From Actinomycetes bacterium (GTDB lineage: Bacteria; Actinomycetota; Actinomycetes; Mycobacteriales; Mycobacteriaceae), in contig JAEWRC010000131.1 of assembly GCA_023460175.1 (NCBI GenBank), positions 1-15,229 of the forward strand: a stretch of DNA of 15,229 nucleotides. Direction: 5' to 3'. Each line of letters begins with the position of its first letter. The stretch's first letter is position 1. The position numbers and the translations under genes are program-made. The notes beneath the pieces were generated by a model. That model saw nothing but the letters and a program-made list of their open reading frames with translations. It was not told where the DNA came from and made no database searches. Shown here one piece after another: positions 1 through 9,300 of the stretch.

Positions 1-2
1 CC

Positions 3-1103
3 TACGCACTGCGCTGGTCCGCCGGGGCGCCCCGCCGGTACCGCCGCGAGCTGGACCTGTTCGACGGGTCGACGGTGCACGCACCGGACCTACCGCTGGA
101 CACCGGCCTGCTCGACGACGTCGTCATCACCGGCGCGGCCGGGGCCATCGGCACACACTACGCCCGCCACCTCGCCGAACGCGGTGCGCGGCGCATCGTC
201 ATGCTCAGCCGCCGCGGGGCCGACCCCGCGCTGGCCGCCGAACTCGAACAGAAGCACGGCACCGAGATCGTCTCGGCCGCCTGCGATCTCACCGATGCCG
301 CGCAGCTGGCCGCCGTCGCCGCGGAACACGGCGGCGACGGTGCCGCCCTGGTCGTCCACGCCGCCGGCGCCGCCACCTTCGGCACCGCGACCCAGCTGGA
401 CGGCGCGGCCTTCGCGCACACGCTCGACGCCAAGGTCACCGGCCTGGTGCGGCTCATCGAGCACTGGCCGCTGCGCGCCGACGGCCGGATGGTGCTGTGC
501 TCCTCGATGTCCGCGGTGTGGGGCGGGCAGGGCCACGCCGCGTACTCGGCGGCCAACCGGATGCTCGACGTGCTGGCCGCCCAACAGCGCGCCGCGGGCC
601 GCCGCTGCGCCGCCGTGCGCTGGGGGCTGTGGCAGGCCGGCGCCGACGGGATCGTCGACGCCGCCGAGATCGCCCAGATCGAGCGGTCCGGGCTGCGCCA
701 GATGGCACCCGACCTCGCGGTCGCCGCCGGCCTGCGCGACTACACCGTGGACCCGATGGTGCTGGCCGCCGACCCCGACCGGCTGCGGATGTTCGTGGCC
801 GGCCTGACCGGCGCGGCCGCCGAGACACCCACCGCCGCCGCGGATTCGGCCGAGCTCGACACCGCGGACACCGCGCAGGTGGTGCGCACCCACCTGGCCG
901 CCGTGCTGAGCGCGGGCCCCGACGACCTCGACCTGTCCGCCTCGCTGTTCGACCTGGGTGTCGACTCGCTGCTGGCGCTGGACCTGCGCAAGCGGCTCAA
1001 GCGCAGCATCGGGCACACCGTCGGACTGGCCCGCCTGCTCAGTGGCATCACCGGCACCGAACTTGTCTCCGACCTCGACGCCGAGTCGAGCACGACCCGA
1101 TGA
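3..1103 (+). CDS. mbtD: MbtD, mycobactin polyketide synthase, 3' part (ketoreductase + acyl carrier domains)
   Basis: The 5' end lies outside the window; the frame is open from base 3 and 366 codons are visible before TGA. Visible residues 35-240 form a ketoreductase: NADPH loop TGAAGAIG (residues 43-50), catalytic Ser168, Tyr181 (YSAAN) and Asn185. Trp173, eight residues before the Tyr, and the absence of an LDD motif are the signature of A-type ketoreductases. The C-terminus is an acyl carrier domain with LFDLGVDSLLAL; Ser322 (codon 966-968) should carry the phosphopantetheine. In mycobactin synthesis MbtC and MbtD are known to build the 3-hydroxybutyryl unit joining the two lysines. The next gene, mbtE, starts 22 bases after the stop, which supports the assignment. 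No dehydratase or enoylreductase is visible, as expected for a beta-hydroxy product. The symbol is inferred from domain content plus the mbtE-H neighbours. Confidence 0.93.
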   Translation, partial: YALRWSAGAPRRYRRELDLFDGSTVHAPDLPLDTGLLDDVVITGAAGAIGTHYARHLAERGARRIVMLSRRGADPALAAELEQKHGTEIVSAACDLTDAAQLAAVAAEHGGDGAALVVHAAGAATFGTATQLDGAAFAHTLDAKVTGLVRLIEHWPLRADGRMVLCSSMSAVWGGQGHAAYSAANRMLDVLAAQQRAAGRRCAAVRWGLWQAGADGIVDAAEIAQIERSGLRQMAPDLAVAAGLRDYTVDPMVLAADPDRLRMFVAGLTGAAAETPTAAADSAELDTADTAQVVRTHLAAVLSAGPDDLDLSASLFDLGVDSLLALDLRKRLKRSIGHTVGLARLLSGITGTELVSDLDAESSTTR

Positions 1104-1125
1104 ACTACAGAAAGCGAATCTCAGC

Positions 1126-4100
1126 GTGACTGAAACCTCCCTCGAAGACCGGCGTCTCGAGTTGATGCGACGCAAGCTGAGCGAACGTGGGCTGTCGAAC
1201 TCCACCGGCACCGACACGACGTCGCCGGCCGCCGTCGACCGGCTCTCCGACGGTCAGCTGCGGATGTGGTTCATGCAGGCCGCCGATCCCAGCGGCGCGC
1301 TGCTGAACATCTGCGTGTCCTACCGGCTGACCGGCGTCGTCGACGCCGCCCGACTGCACGAGGCCGTCGACGCGGTCGCCGCCCGCCACAGCATCCTGCG
1401 TACCACCTACCACGCCGACGAGAACGGCGAGCCGCACCCCGAGGTGGACCCCGACCTGCGCCCGGGCTGGGCCAGCCACGACCTGGCCGAGCTTTCCGAG
1501 CACGCCCGGCAGCTGCGCCTCGAGGTGCTGGCCCAGCGCGAATTCGCCGCGCCCTTCGACCTGACCAAGGATGCGCCGCTGCGGATCACGCTGGTGCGCA
1601 CCGGACCCGACGAGCACGTGCTGCTGCTGGTCGCCCACCACATCGCGTGGGACGACGGCGCCTGGCGGGTGTTCTTCGGCGACCTGACCCGCGCCTACGG
1701 CGGCGCGCAGCTGGATCCGGAACCGCGCCGCGCCGGTGGGGCTGCCCCCGACACGGTCGACGACGACATCGCCTACTGGCGGACCGTGATGGCCGACATG
1801 CCCGAGCCGCTGGAACTGCCTGGGCCCAACGGCTCGGCGGTGCCGAGCAATTGGCGCTCGTCGCGCAGCACCGTCCGGCTCTCGGCCGACACCGCGCAGC
1901 GCATCGCCGAGCTGGCCAGGGACGCCGGCTGCACGCCGTACATGGTGCTGCTCGCGGCGTTCGGTGCACTGATCCACCGCTACACCCACAGCGACGACTT
2001 CCTGGTCGTCACACCGGTGCTCAACCGCGACGCCGACGCCGAGGACACCATCGGCTACTACGGCAACACCGTGGCGATGCGGCTGCGCCCCACCGCGGCG
2101 TTGACCTTCCGCGACCTGCTGGACCAGACCCGGGAGACCGCGCTCGGCGCCTTCGCGCACCAACGGGTGAACCTCGACCGGATGGTCCGCGAGCTCAACC
2201 CGGACCGGCGCCACGGCGCCGAGCGGATGACGCGGGTCAGCTTCGGGTTCCGCGAGCCCGACGGCGGCGGCTTCTGCCCGCCCGGGATCGAATGCCATCG
2301 CGCCGAGCTGCGCGGGCAGCTGACCCAGCTGCCGCTGGGCTTCATGGTCGAATTCGACCGCACCGGCGCGCTGGTCGAGGCCGAGCACCTGGTGGAAATC
2401 CTGGAGCCGGCGCTGGCCGAGCAACTGCTGCACCACTTCTCGGTGCTGCTCGACGGCGCGTTGGCCGCCCCGGACACCCCGCTGGGCCGGCTGCGCGTGC
2501 TCGACGACGCCGACGCCGCCTGGCTCGACGAGATGTCGCACGGCGAGCGGTTCCAGACCCCGCCGGCCACCCTCGGCGACCTGGTGGCCGCGCAGGTGCA
2601 GCGCACCCCGGACGCGGTCGCCGTGGTCTACGAGGGCCGCCGCTACAGCTACCGCGAGATCAACGAGTCGGCCAACCAGGTGGCGCACTGGCTCATCGAG
2701 CAGGGCATCGGCGCCGAGGACCGCGTCGCGATCCTGCTGGACAAGTCGCCGGAGCTGGTGATCATCGCGCTCGGCGTGGTCAAGGCCGGTGCGGTGTACC
2801 TGCCGGTGGACCCGACGTATCCGCAGGACCGGCTGAACTTCATTCTCGGTGACTGCGACGCCAAACTCGTTGTCCGCGAACCGATCACCGGACTGGAGGG
2901 CTACCGCACCGACGATCCCACCGACGCCGATCGGGTGCGGCCCCTGACCCCGAGCAACACCGCCTACCTGATCTACACCTCGGGCACCACCGGCCAGCCC
3001 AAGGGGGTGCCGGTGTCGCACCGGCCCATCTCGGAGTACTTCGTCTGGTTCCAGGGCGACTACCAGATCGACGAGAACGACCGGCTGCTGCAGGTCGCCT
3101 CGCCCAGCTTCGACATCTCCATCGGCGAGGTGTTCGGCACCCTGGCCTGCGGCGCCCGCATCGTCATCCACAAGCCCGGCGGGCTCAACGACATCGGCTA
3201 CCTGACCGACCTGCTGCGCGACGAGGGCATCACCGCGATGCACTTCGTGCCGTCGCTGCTGGGGCTGTTCCTGTCGCTGCCCGGCGTCAACCAGTGGCGC
3301 ACCCTGCAGCGGGTCCCGATCGGCGGCGAACCGCTGCCCGGCGAGGTGGCCGATAAGTTCCACGCCACCTTCGACGCCATGCTGCACAACTTCTACGGGC
3401 CCACCGAAACGGTGGTCAACGCCAGCCGGTTCAAGGTGCAGGGCAAGCAGGGCACCCGGATCGTGCCGATCGGCAAGCCCAAGATCAACACCCAGATCTA
3501 TCTGCTCGACGATGCGCTGCAGCCGGTGCCGGTCGGCGTGATCGGCGAGATCTACATCGGCGGAAGCCATGTCGCGCACGGCTATCACCGCCGTCCCGGG
3601 CTGACCGCCGAACGATTCGTCGCCGACCCGTTCACCCCCGGCGGGCGGCTGTACCGCTCGGGCGACCTGGCGCGCCGCAACGCCGACGGGGACATCGAGT
3701 TCGTCGGCCGCGCCGACGAGCAGGTCAAGATCCGCGGCTTCCGGATCGAACTCGGCGATGTCGCCGCGGCGATCTCGGTGGACCCCAGCGTGGGGCAGGC
3801 CGTCGTGGTCGTCAGCGATCTGCCGCAGCTGGGCAAGAGCCTGGTGGGCTACCTGACCCCGGTGGCGGGGGAGCCGCTGGAATCCGTGGAGGTCGACCGG
3901 ATCCGTCCCCGGGTGGCCGCGGCGCTGCCGGAATACATGGTGCCGGCCGGCTACGTGGTGCTCGAGGAGATCCCGATCACCACGCACGGCAAGATCGACA
4001 AGGCTGCGCTGCCGCAGCCCGAGATCGTCTCGGCGACGGCGTTCCGCGAGCCGGAGACCGCGACCGAGCGTCAGGTGGCGGCGCTGTTCGCCGAGCTGCT

Positions 4101-6348
4101 CGCGCGCGAGCGGGTCGGCGCCGACGACTCGTTCTTCGACCTCGGTGGGCACTCGCTGCTGGCCACCAAACTCGTTGCGGCCGTGCGCTCGGCGTGCGGG
4201 GTGGACATCGGGGTGCGCGAGATCTTCGAGCTGTCCACCGTCGCCGCGATCGCCCGGCACATCGACGCCGTGGCCACCGGCACCGCCGGACCGGCGCGGC
4301 CGCGGCTGGTGCCCGCGCCGCACGATGGGCCCGCCCCGCTGTCGGCCTCGCAGCTGCGCAGCTGGTTCACCTACCGGGTCGAAGGCCCGAGCGTGGTCAA
4401 CAACATCCCGTTCGCGGCCCGGCTCAACGGACCGGTGGACACCGAGGCCATGCGCGCCGCGATCGGTGACCTGGTGGATCGCCACGAGATCCTGCGCACC
4501 ACCTACCGCGAGATCGCCGGCGTCCCTTACCAGATCATCAACCCCGCCGCCGGGCTGCCGGTGCGCGTCGAGGACGGCGCCGGCGCGCAGTGGATCACCG
4601 AGCAGCTGGACCGCGAACGCGCGCACATCTTCGACCTGGAGAACGAATGGCCGATCCGCGCCGCCGTGCTGCGCGCCGACGGTGCCCACGTGCTGGCCCT
4701 GACCATGCACCACATCGCCGGTGACCACTGGTCGGCCAACGTGCTGTTCACCGATCTGCTGGTCGCCTATCAGGCGCGCTGCGCCGGGGAACGGCCGCAC
4801 TGGGCGCCGCTGCCGGTGCAGTACGCGGACTTCGGCGTCTGGCAGGCCGAGCTGCTGGCCGAGGACGCGGGAGTCGCGGGACCGCAACGGGATTACTGGG
4901 TCGAGCAGCTGCGCGGCCTGTCCGAGGACATCGGCCTGCGCCCCGACCATCCGCGCCCGCCGGTACTCAGCGGCGTGGGCGAGGCCGTCGCGTTCGACGT
5001 CGACGCGTCGACCCGGTCGAAGCTGTCGGTGCTGGGCGCCGAACTCGGCGTCACCGAGTTCATGATCCTGCAGGCCGCGGTGGCCGTCGCGTTGCACAAG
5101 GCCGGCAGCGGGCTCGACATCCCGATCGGCAGTCCGGTGGCCGGGCGCACCGAGGCCGAACTCGATCAGCTGATCGGGTTCTTCATCAACATCCTGGTGC
5201 TGCGCAACGACCTGCGCGGCAACCCGACGGTGCGCGAGCTCCTCGGCCGCACCCGGGACATGGCGCTGGCCGCCTACGCGAATCAGGACCTGCCCTTCGA
5301 CCAGGTGGTCGACGCGGTGAGCCCGGTGCGCTCGCTGTCGCGCAACCCGCTGTTCGGCGTCGTCGTGCACGTGCGCGAGCAACTGCCCGTGGACCGGGTC
5401 ATCGATCCCGGCACCGACGACACCGGCCCGACCACATTCACCGCACTCGAGCCGGATTTCGACGCCGCGCACGCCGACCTGCAGCTGAGCTTCTTCGCCG
5501 GCGAGGACGGCTACCGCTGCCACGCCATCTACCGCTCGGAGCTCTACGACCGCGGCACCATGACGCGGTTCACCGAGTGGCTGGGCCGGGTCGTCCACGC
5601 GTTCGCCGAGAACCCGGACGCGACCCTGCGCGACATCGACGTCATCGATCCGAGCGAGCGGCAGCGCATCCTGGCGGAGTTCAGCGGCGTCGGGGACGCC
5701 CGGGCCTACGTGCTCGACGAGACGCTGCAGCCGGTGCCGGCCGGGGTGGTCGGCGACGTCTACACCGGCGGCGGACCGCTGGCGGCGGCCCGGTACGGCG
5801 GGGCCGGCGACACCGCGGCCCGCTTCGTCGCCAATCCCTTTACCGAACAGGCCGGCGCGCGGCTGTACCGCACCGGCGAACGCGGCCGGTGGACCAGCGA
5901 CGGGATCCTCGAACTGCTCGAGCGGGCCGGGGCGGCGCCGGTGGCCGAACCGGCGACGCCGCGCTCGGCCGAACCGCCGAGCACCGCCACCGAGCGCACG
6001 CTGGCGACCATGCTCGAGGAGGTCCTCGACGTCACCGACGTGGGGCGCCACGACGACTTCTTCACCCTCGGCGGCGACAGCATCCTGGCCGTGCAGCTGG
6101 CGGCCCGGGCCCGCGACGCCGGGCTGAACCTCAAGGCCCGGATGGTGTTCGAGCATCCCGTCCTGCAGGAGCTCGCCGAGGTCGTGGACAGCGCCCCGGC
6201 CCTCGCCGATCGGGCCGCCACGGAGGCGGCCGAGGAGGCGGCGGACACCCGGCACGAGCCCATGGCCGCCTCGGGCCTGTCCGAGGACGAGTTGGCCGAG
6301 CTCACCGCGTCCTGGGGAACGCCCAACGGTCAGAACGGGTCCCAGTGA
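1126..6348 (+). CDS. mbtE: MbtE, mycobactin non-ribosomal peptide synthetase (C-A-PCP-C-relic A-PCP)
   Basis: Cytoplasmic NRPS of 1740 residues, known to install the acylated N6-hydroxylysine of mycobactin. Visible domains: condensation C1 (about 38-480; LSDGQLRMWF at 40, HHIAWDD at 171); adenylation (about 490-960; YTSGTTGQPKG at 617, NFYGPTET at 755, invariant Lys956); carrier PCP1 (LGGHSLL, Ser1010); condensation C2 (from 1071; HHIAGDHWS at 1195); a short A-domain relic (1526-1602); carrier PCP2 (LGGDSIL, Ser1652). There is no thioesterase. I chose GTG at 1126 because it begins the leader VTETSLEDRR and AGAAAG lies 11 bases upstream. The open frame continues upstream to 958, but that part overlaps mbtD and has no NRPS character. 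The stop overlaps the mbtF start. From memory the M. tuberculosis protein is of similar length (about 1680 residues), so the relic is probably ancestral and not a recent lesion. Confidence 0.93.
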   Translation: MTETSLEDRRLELMRRKLSERGLSNSTGTDTTSPAAVDRLSDGQLRMWFMQAADPSGALLNICVSYRLTGVVDAARLHEAVDAVAARHSILRTTYHADENGEPHPEVDPDLRPGWASHDLAELSEHARQLRLEVLAQREFAAPFDLTKDAPLRITLVRTGPDEHVLLLVAHHIAWDDGAWRVFFGDLTRAYGGAQLDPEPRRAGGAAPDTVDDDIAYWRTVMADMPEPLELPGPNGSAVPSNWRSSRSTVRLSADTAQRIAELARDAGCTPYMVLLAAFGALIHRYTHSDDFLVVTPVLNRDADAEDTIGYYGNTVAMRLRPTAALTFRDLLDQTRETALGAFAHQRVNLDRMVRELNPDRRHGAERMTRVSFGFREPDGGGFCPPGIECHRAELRGQLTQLPLGFMVEFDRTGALVEAEHLVEILEPALAEQLLHHFSVLLDGALAAPDTPLGRLRVLDDADAAWLDEMSHGERFQTPPATLGDLVAAQVQRTPDAVAVVYEGRRYSYREINESANQVAHWLIEQGIGAEDRVAILLDKSPELVIIALGVVKAGAVYLPVDPTYPQDRLNFILGDCDAKLVVREPITGLEGYRTDDPTDADRVRPLTPSNTAYLIYTSGTTGQPKGVPVSHRPISEYFVWFQGDYQIDENDRLLQVASPSFDISIGEVFGTLACGARIVIHKPGGLNDIGYLTDLLRDEGITAMHFVPSLLGLFLSLPGVNQWRTLQRVPIGGEPLPGEVADKFHATFDAMLHNFYGPTETVVNASRFKVQGKQGTRIVPIGKPKINTQIYLLDDALQPVPVGVIGEIYIGGSHVAHGYHRRPGLTAERFVADPFTPGGRLYRSGDLARRNADGDIEFVGRADEQVKIRGFRIELGDVAAAISVDPSVGQAVVVVSDLPQLGKSLVGYLTPVAGEPLESVEVDRIRPRVAAALPEYMVPAGYVVLEEIPITTHGKIDKAALPQPEIVSATAFREPETATERQVAALFAELLARERVGADDSFFDLGGHSLLATKLVAAVRSACGVDIGVREIFELSTVAAIARHIDAVATGTAGPARPRLVPAPHDGPAPLSASQLRSWFTYRVEGPSVVNNIPFAARLNGPVDTEAMRAAIGDLVDRHEILRTTYREIAGVPYQIINPAAGLPVRVEDGAGAQWITEQLDRERAHIFDLENEWPIRAAVLRADGAHVLALTMHHIAGDHWSANVLFTDLLVAYQARCAGERPHWAPLPVQYADFGVWQAELLAEDAGVAGPQRDYWVEQLRGLSEDIGLRPDHPRPPVLSGVGEAVAFDVDASTRSKLSVLGAELGVTEFMILQAAVAVALHKAGSGLDIPIGSPVAGRTEAELDQLIGFFINILVLRNDLRGNPTVRELLGRTRDMALAAYANQDLPFDQVVDAVSPVRSLSRNPLFGVVVHVREQLPVDRVIDPGTDDTGPTTFTALEPDFDAAHADLQLSFFAGEDGYRCHAIYRSELYDRGTMTRFTEWLGRVVHAFAENPDATLRDIDVIDPSERQRILAEFSGVGDARAYVLDETLQPVPAGVVGDVYTGGGPLAAARYGGAGDTAARFVANPFTEQAGARLYRTGERGRWTSDGILELLERAGAAPVAEPATPRSAEPPSTATERTLATMLEEVLDVTDVGRHDDFFTLGGDSILAVQLAARARDAGLNLKARMVFEHPVLQELAEVVDSAPALADRAATEAAEEAADTRHEPMAASGLSEDELAELTASWGTPNGQNGSQ
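5701..5931 (+). other. Relic adenylation-domain segment inside mbtE (motifs A6-A7 only)
   Basis: MbtE residues 1526-1602, between condensation domain C2 and carrier PCP2, resemble part of an adenylation domain. VLDETLQPVPAGVVGDVY matches LLDDALQPVPVGVIGEIY of the functional A domain at nucleotides 3502-3555, and ARFVANPF matches ERFVADPF. LYRTGERGRW matches the A7 motif with the ATP-ribose-binding Asp replaced by Glu. Motifs A1-A5 and A8-A10, including P-loop A3 and the catalytic Lys of A10, are absent. The C-A linker before it (IDPSERQRILAEF) is intact, so an internal deletion of most of an A domain is the simplest explanation. The frame is preserved, and the segment probably serves as a spacer. 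It cannot activate an amino acid. Confidence 0.85.
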
Positions 6349-9300
6349 CCGCCACCGACCAGAACAAGGGCGCCCCCGCGATCGAGGACGTCATCGCGCT
6401 CAGCCCGCTGCAGCAGGGGCTGTTCTCGATGACCACCCTGGCCGGCACCGATGCCGACGATCGGCCGGACCCCTATGTCATCGCGATGGCCGCCGACGTG
6501 ACCGGCACCCTGGACGCGGCACTGCTGCGGGAGTGCGCGGCGCTGATGCTGGCGCGGCACCCGAACCTGCGCGCCAGCTTCTTCCGGGGCAACCTGAGCC
6601 GCACCGTGCAGGTGATCCCGGTGGCCGTCGAGGTGCCGTGGACCGAGCGCACGGCGGCCGACGACGAGGAGGCCGCCGCGCTCGAGGCCGCCGAGCGGGC
6701 CCGGCCGTTCGACCTCGAACACGGCCCCGCCCTCCGGTTCCTGCTCATCGAACTGCCCGAGCAACGGTGGCGGTTGGCGGTGATGGCGCACCACATCATC
6801 ATCGACGGCTGGTCGCTGCCGCTGTTCGTCGGCGAACTGATCACGCTGTACCGCGCCGGCGGCGAGGCGGCCGCGCTGCCGAATTCGCCTCGGCCGTACC
6901 GCGATTACATCGGCTGGCTGGCGGCGCGCGACCAACAGGCCAGCCGCGCGGTGTGGCAGCGCCACCTCGCCGAGCTGGCCGGCCCGACGCTGCTGACGCC
7001 GGCGCTGACCGACATCGAACCGGCCCCCGGACTGCCGCGCCGCACCGAGGTGCGTCTGGACCGTGCGGCCACCACCGCGCTGGCCGAGGCCGCCCGCGCC
7101 CGCCGGGTGACCCTGAACACCCTGGTCCAGATGGCCTGGGCCGCGGTGCTCTCGGTGTTCACCGACCGCCACGACGTGGTCTTCGGGATGACGGTGTCCG
7201 GCCGCCCCGACGAACTGTCCGGGGTGGAATCGATGGTCGGCCTGTTCGTCAACACGGTTCCGCTGCGGATCGCGCTGGACCCGCGCCGCGCCGTGGGGGA
7301 GCAGTGCACGGCGCTGCAGCGCACCGCCGCCGAACTGCGCGACCACAGCTACCTGGCGCACAACGAACTGCGCGGGCTGGCCGGCGTCGGCGAACTGTTC
7401 GACACCCTGCTGGTCTACGAGAACTTCCCGCCCGGTGGGCTGGTGGGCGGTGGCGAATTCACCGCCAACGGCGCAACATTCACCCCCGCCGCGTTGGAGA
7501 GCCTGTCGCACTTCCCGGTGACCATCGCCGCGCATCTGACCGACGGTGAGCTCACCGTGCTGGTCGAGACGCTCGAGGGTGCGCTGGGACCCGTCGACGA
7601 GGCCGAACTCGGCCGCCGGGTCATCGCGACCGCACAAGATCTGATCACGCACTGGGACAGCCCGCTTCGCGAGGTCAGCACCCTGTTCGCCGACGAAGTC
7701 GACCGCATCCGCGCCGCGGCCCGGACCGCCCCGGCCGCCGCCGCGGTGTCCGGCTCGGACGGCGCCGCGGGCGTACACCTGAGGTTCGCGCAGATCGCCG
7801 CCCGCCACCCCGACGCGGTGGCTCTGAGCCACGCCGACGGTGAACTCAGCTATGCCGAACTCGACCGCGCCGCCGACCGGCTGGCCGCGGCACTGGTGGC
7901 CCGCGGCGTGGCCGGCGAGGCACCGGTGGCGATCAACCTCCCGCGTGGCCCGCAGTACGTGATCGCCATGTTCGCGGTGCTCAAGGCCGGCGGCATGATC
8001 GTCCCGCTGGACCCGGCGATGCCGGCCGAGCGGATCGCCGACATCATCGCCCAGAGCGATGCCAGGGTGGTCATCGACGCCGACTGGCCCGCTGAGAGCC
8101 CGGAGCCGCCCGCGGACTATCGGCCCGCGCAGACCGGCCCCGAGCACGCCGCCTATGCCGTCTTCACCTCCGGGACCACCGGAAAACCCAAGGGCGTCAT
8201 CGGGACTCACGGCGCGGTGCTGTCGTATGCGGCCGACCACGCCGAGAAGGTGCTGCGCCCCGCGGCGGCCCGGCTTTCCCGGCCGCTGCGGATCGCGCAC
8301 GCCTGGTCGTTCACCTTCGACGCGGCGTGGCAGCCGCTGGCCGGCCTGCTCGACGGGCACAGCGTGCACATCGTCGGCGACGCCGTCCAACGTGACGCCG
8401 ACGCGTTGGTGGACGTCATCGACCGGCATGGGGTGGACCTGATCGACACCACGCCGTCGATGTTCGCCCAGCTCTACAACGTCGGCCTGCTGACCCGGGT
8501 GCCGCTGACGGTGCTGGCCCTCGGCGGCGAGGCCATCGGCATCGGCACCTGGCGCAACATCCGCGCGGCGTGCGGGCGCACCGGCATGACCGCCTACAAC
8601 TGCTACGGGCCCACCGAGACAACGGTCGAGGCCGTGGTGGCCCCCATCGCCGAACACCCGCAGCCGACCATCGGCCGGCCCACCACCGACACCCGCGCCC
8701 AGGTGCTGGACTCCTGGCTGCGTCCGGTGCCCGACGGGGTGGCCGGGGAGCTGTACCTGTCCGGTGCGCAGGTGACCCGCGGCTATCTGGGCCGCCCCGG
8801 CGAGACGGCCGGGCGGTTCGTCGCCGACCCCGCCAACCCGGGCGCGCGGATGTACCGCACCGGAGATGTGGTGCGCCGCAACGCGGACGGGACGCTGCAG
8901 TATCTGGGCCGCTCCGACGATCAGGTCAAGATCCGCGGCTACCGGGTGGAACCCGGCGAGATCACCGCGGCACTCCTGACCCATCCGCTGATCCAGACCG
9001 CCCACGTCGCGGTCCGGGCACACCGCAGCGGCCCGCGCCTGATCGCCTACGTCGCCACCGGCGGCACCGAACTGCCCGTCGCCGAGGTCCGGGCCATGCT
9101 GACCACCCGGCTGCCGCGCTACCTGGTGCCGCACCGCATCGTGGTGCTCGACGAGTTGCCGCTGACCTCGCACGGCAAGGTCGACGAGCGGGCGCTGGCG
9201 GCTGCGGACGGTGACACCGATGACGGACCGGTCGCGAAACCGGAAACCGAGACCGAGGCCGCGCTGGCCGAGGTGGTCGCCGAACTGCTGGAGACACCCG

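Noticed and set aside
958..1125. Upstream extension of the mbtE frame into mbtD
   Set aside because: This part overlaps the mbtD acyl carrier domain, has Arg/Ser/Pro-rich out-of-frame composition, and the GTG at 1126 gives a sensible start just after mbtD ends.
1104..1125. IdeR (iron-dependent repressor) box before mbtE
   Set aside because: The 22-base gap has no match to the palindromic TTAGGTTAGGCTAACCTAA-type site; the operon promoter should lie upstream of the window.
1105..6255. Antisense open frame of 1716 codons opposite mbtE, and similar long frames opposite mbtD (90-1217) and mbtF (6330-9530)
   Set aside because: Long antisense frames are expected in very GC-rich genes with G/C in the third codon position. 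The translations are low-complexity (rich in G, R, Q, H, V) with no recognisable domains, while the sense frames are complete NRPS/PKS genes.
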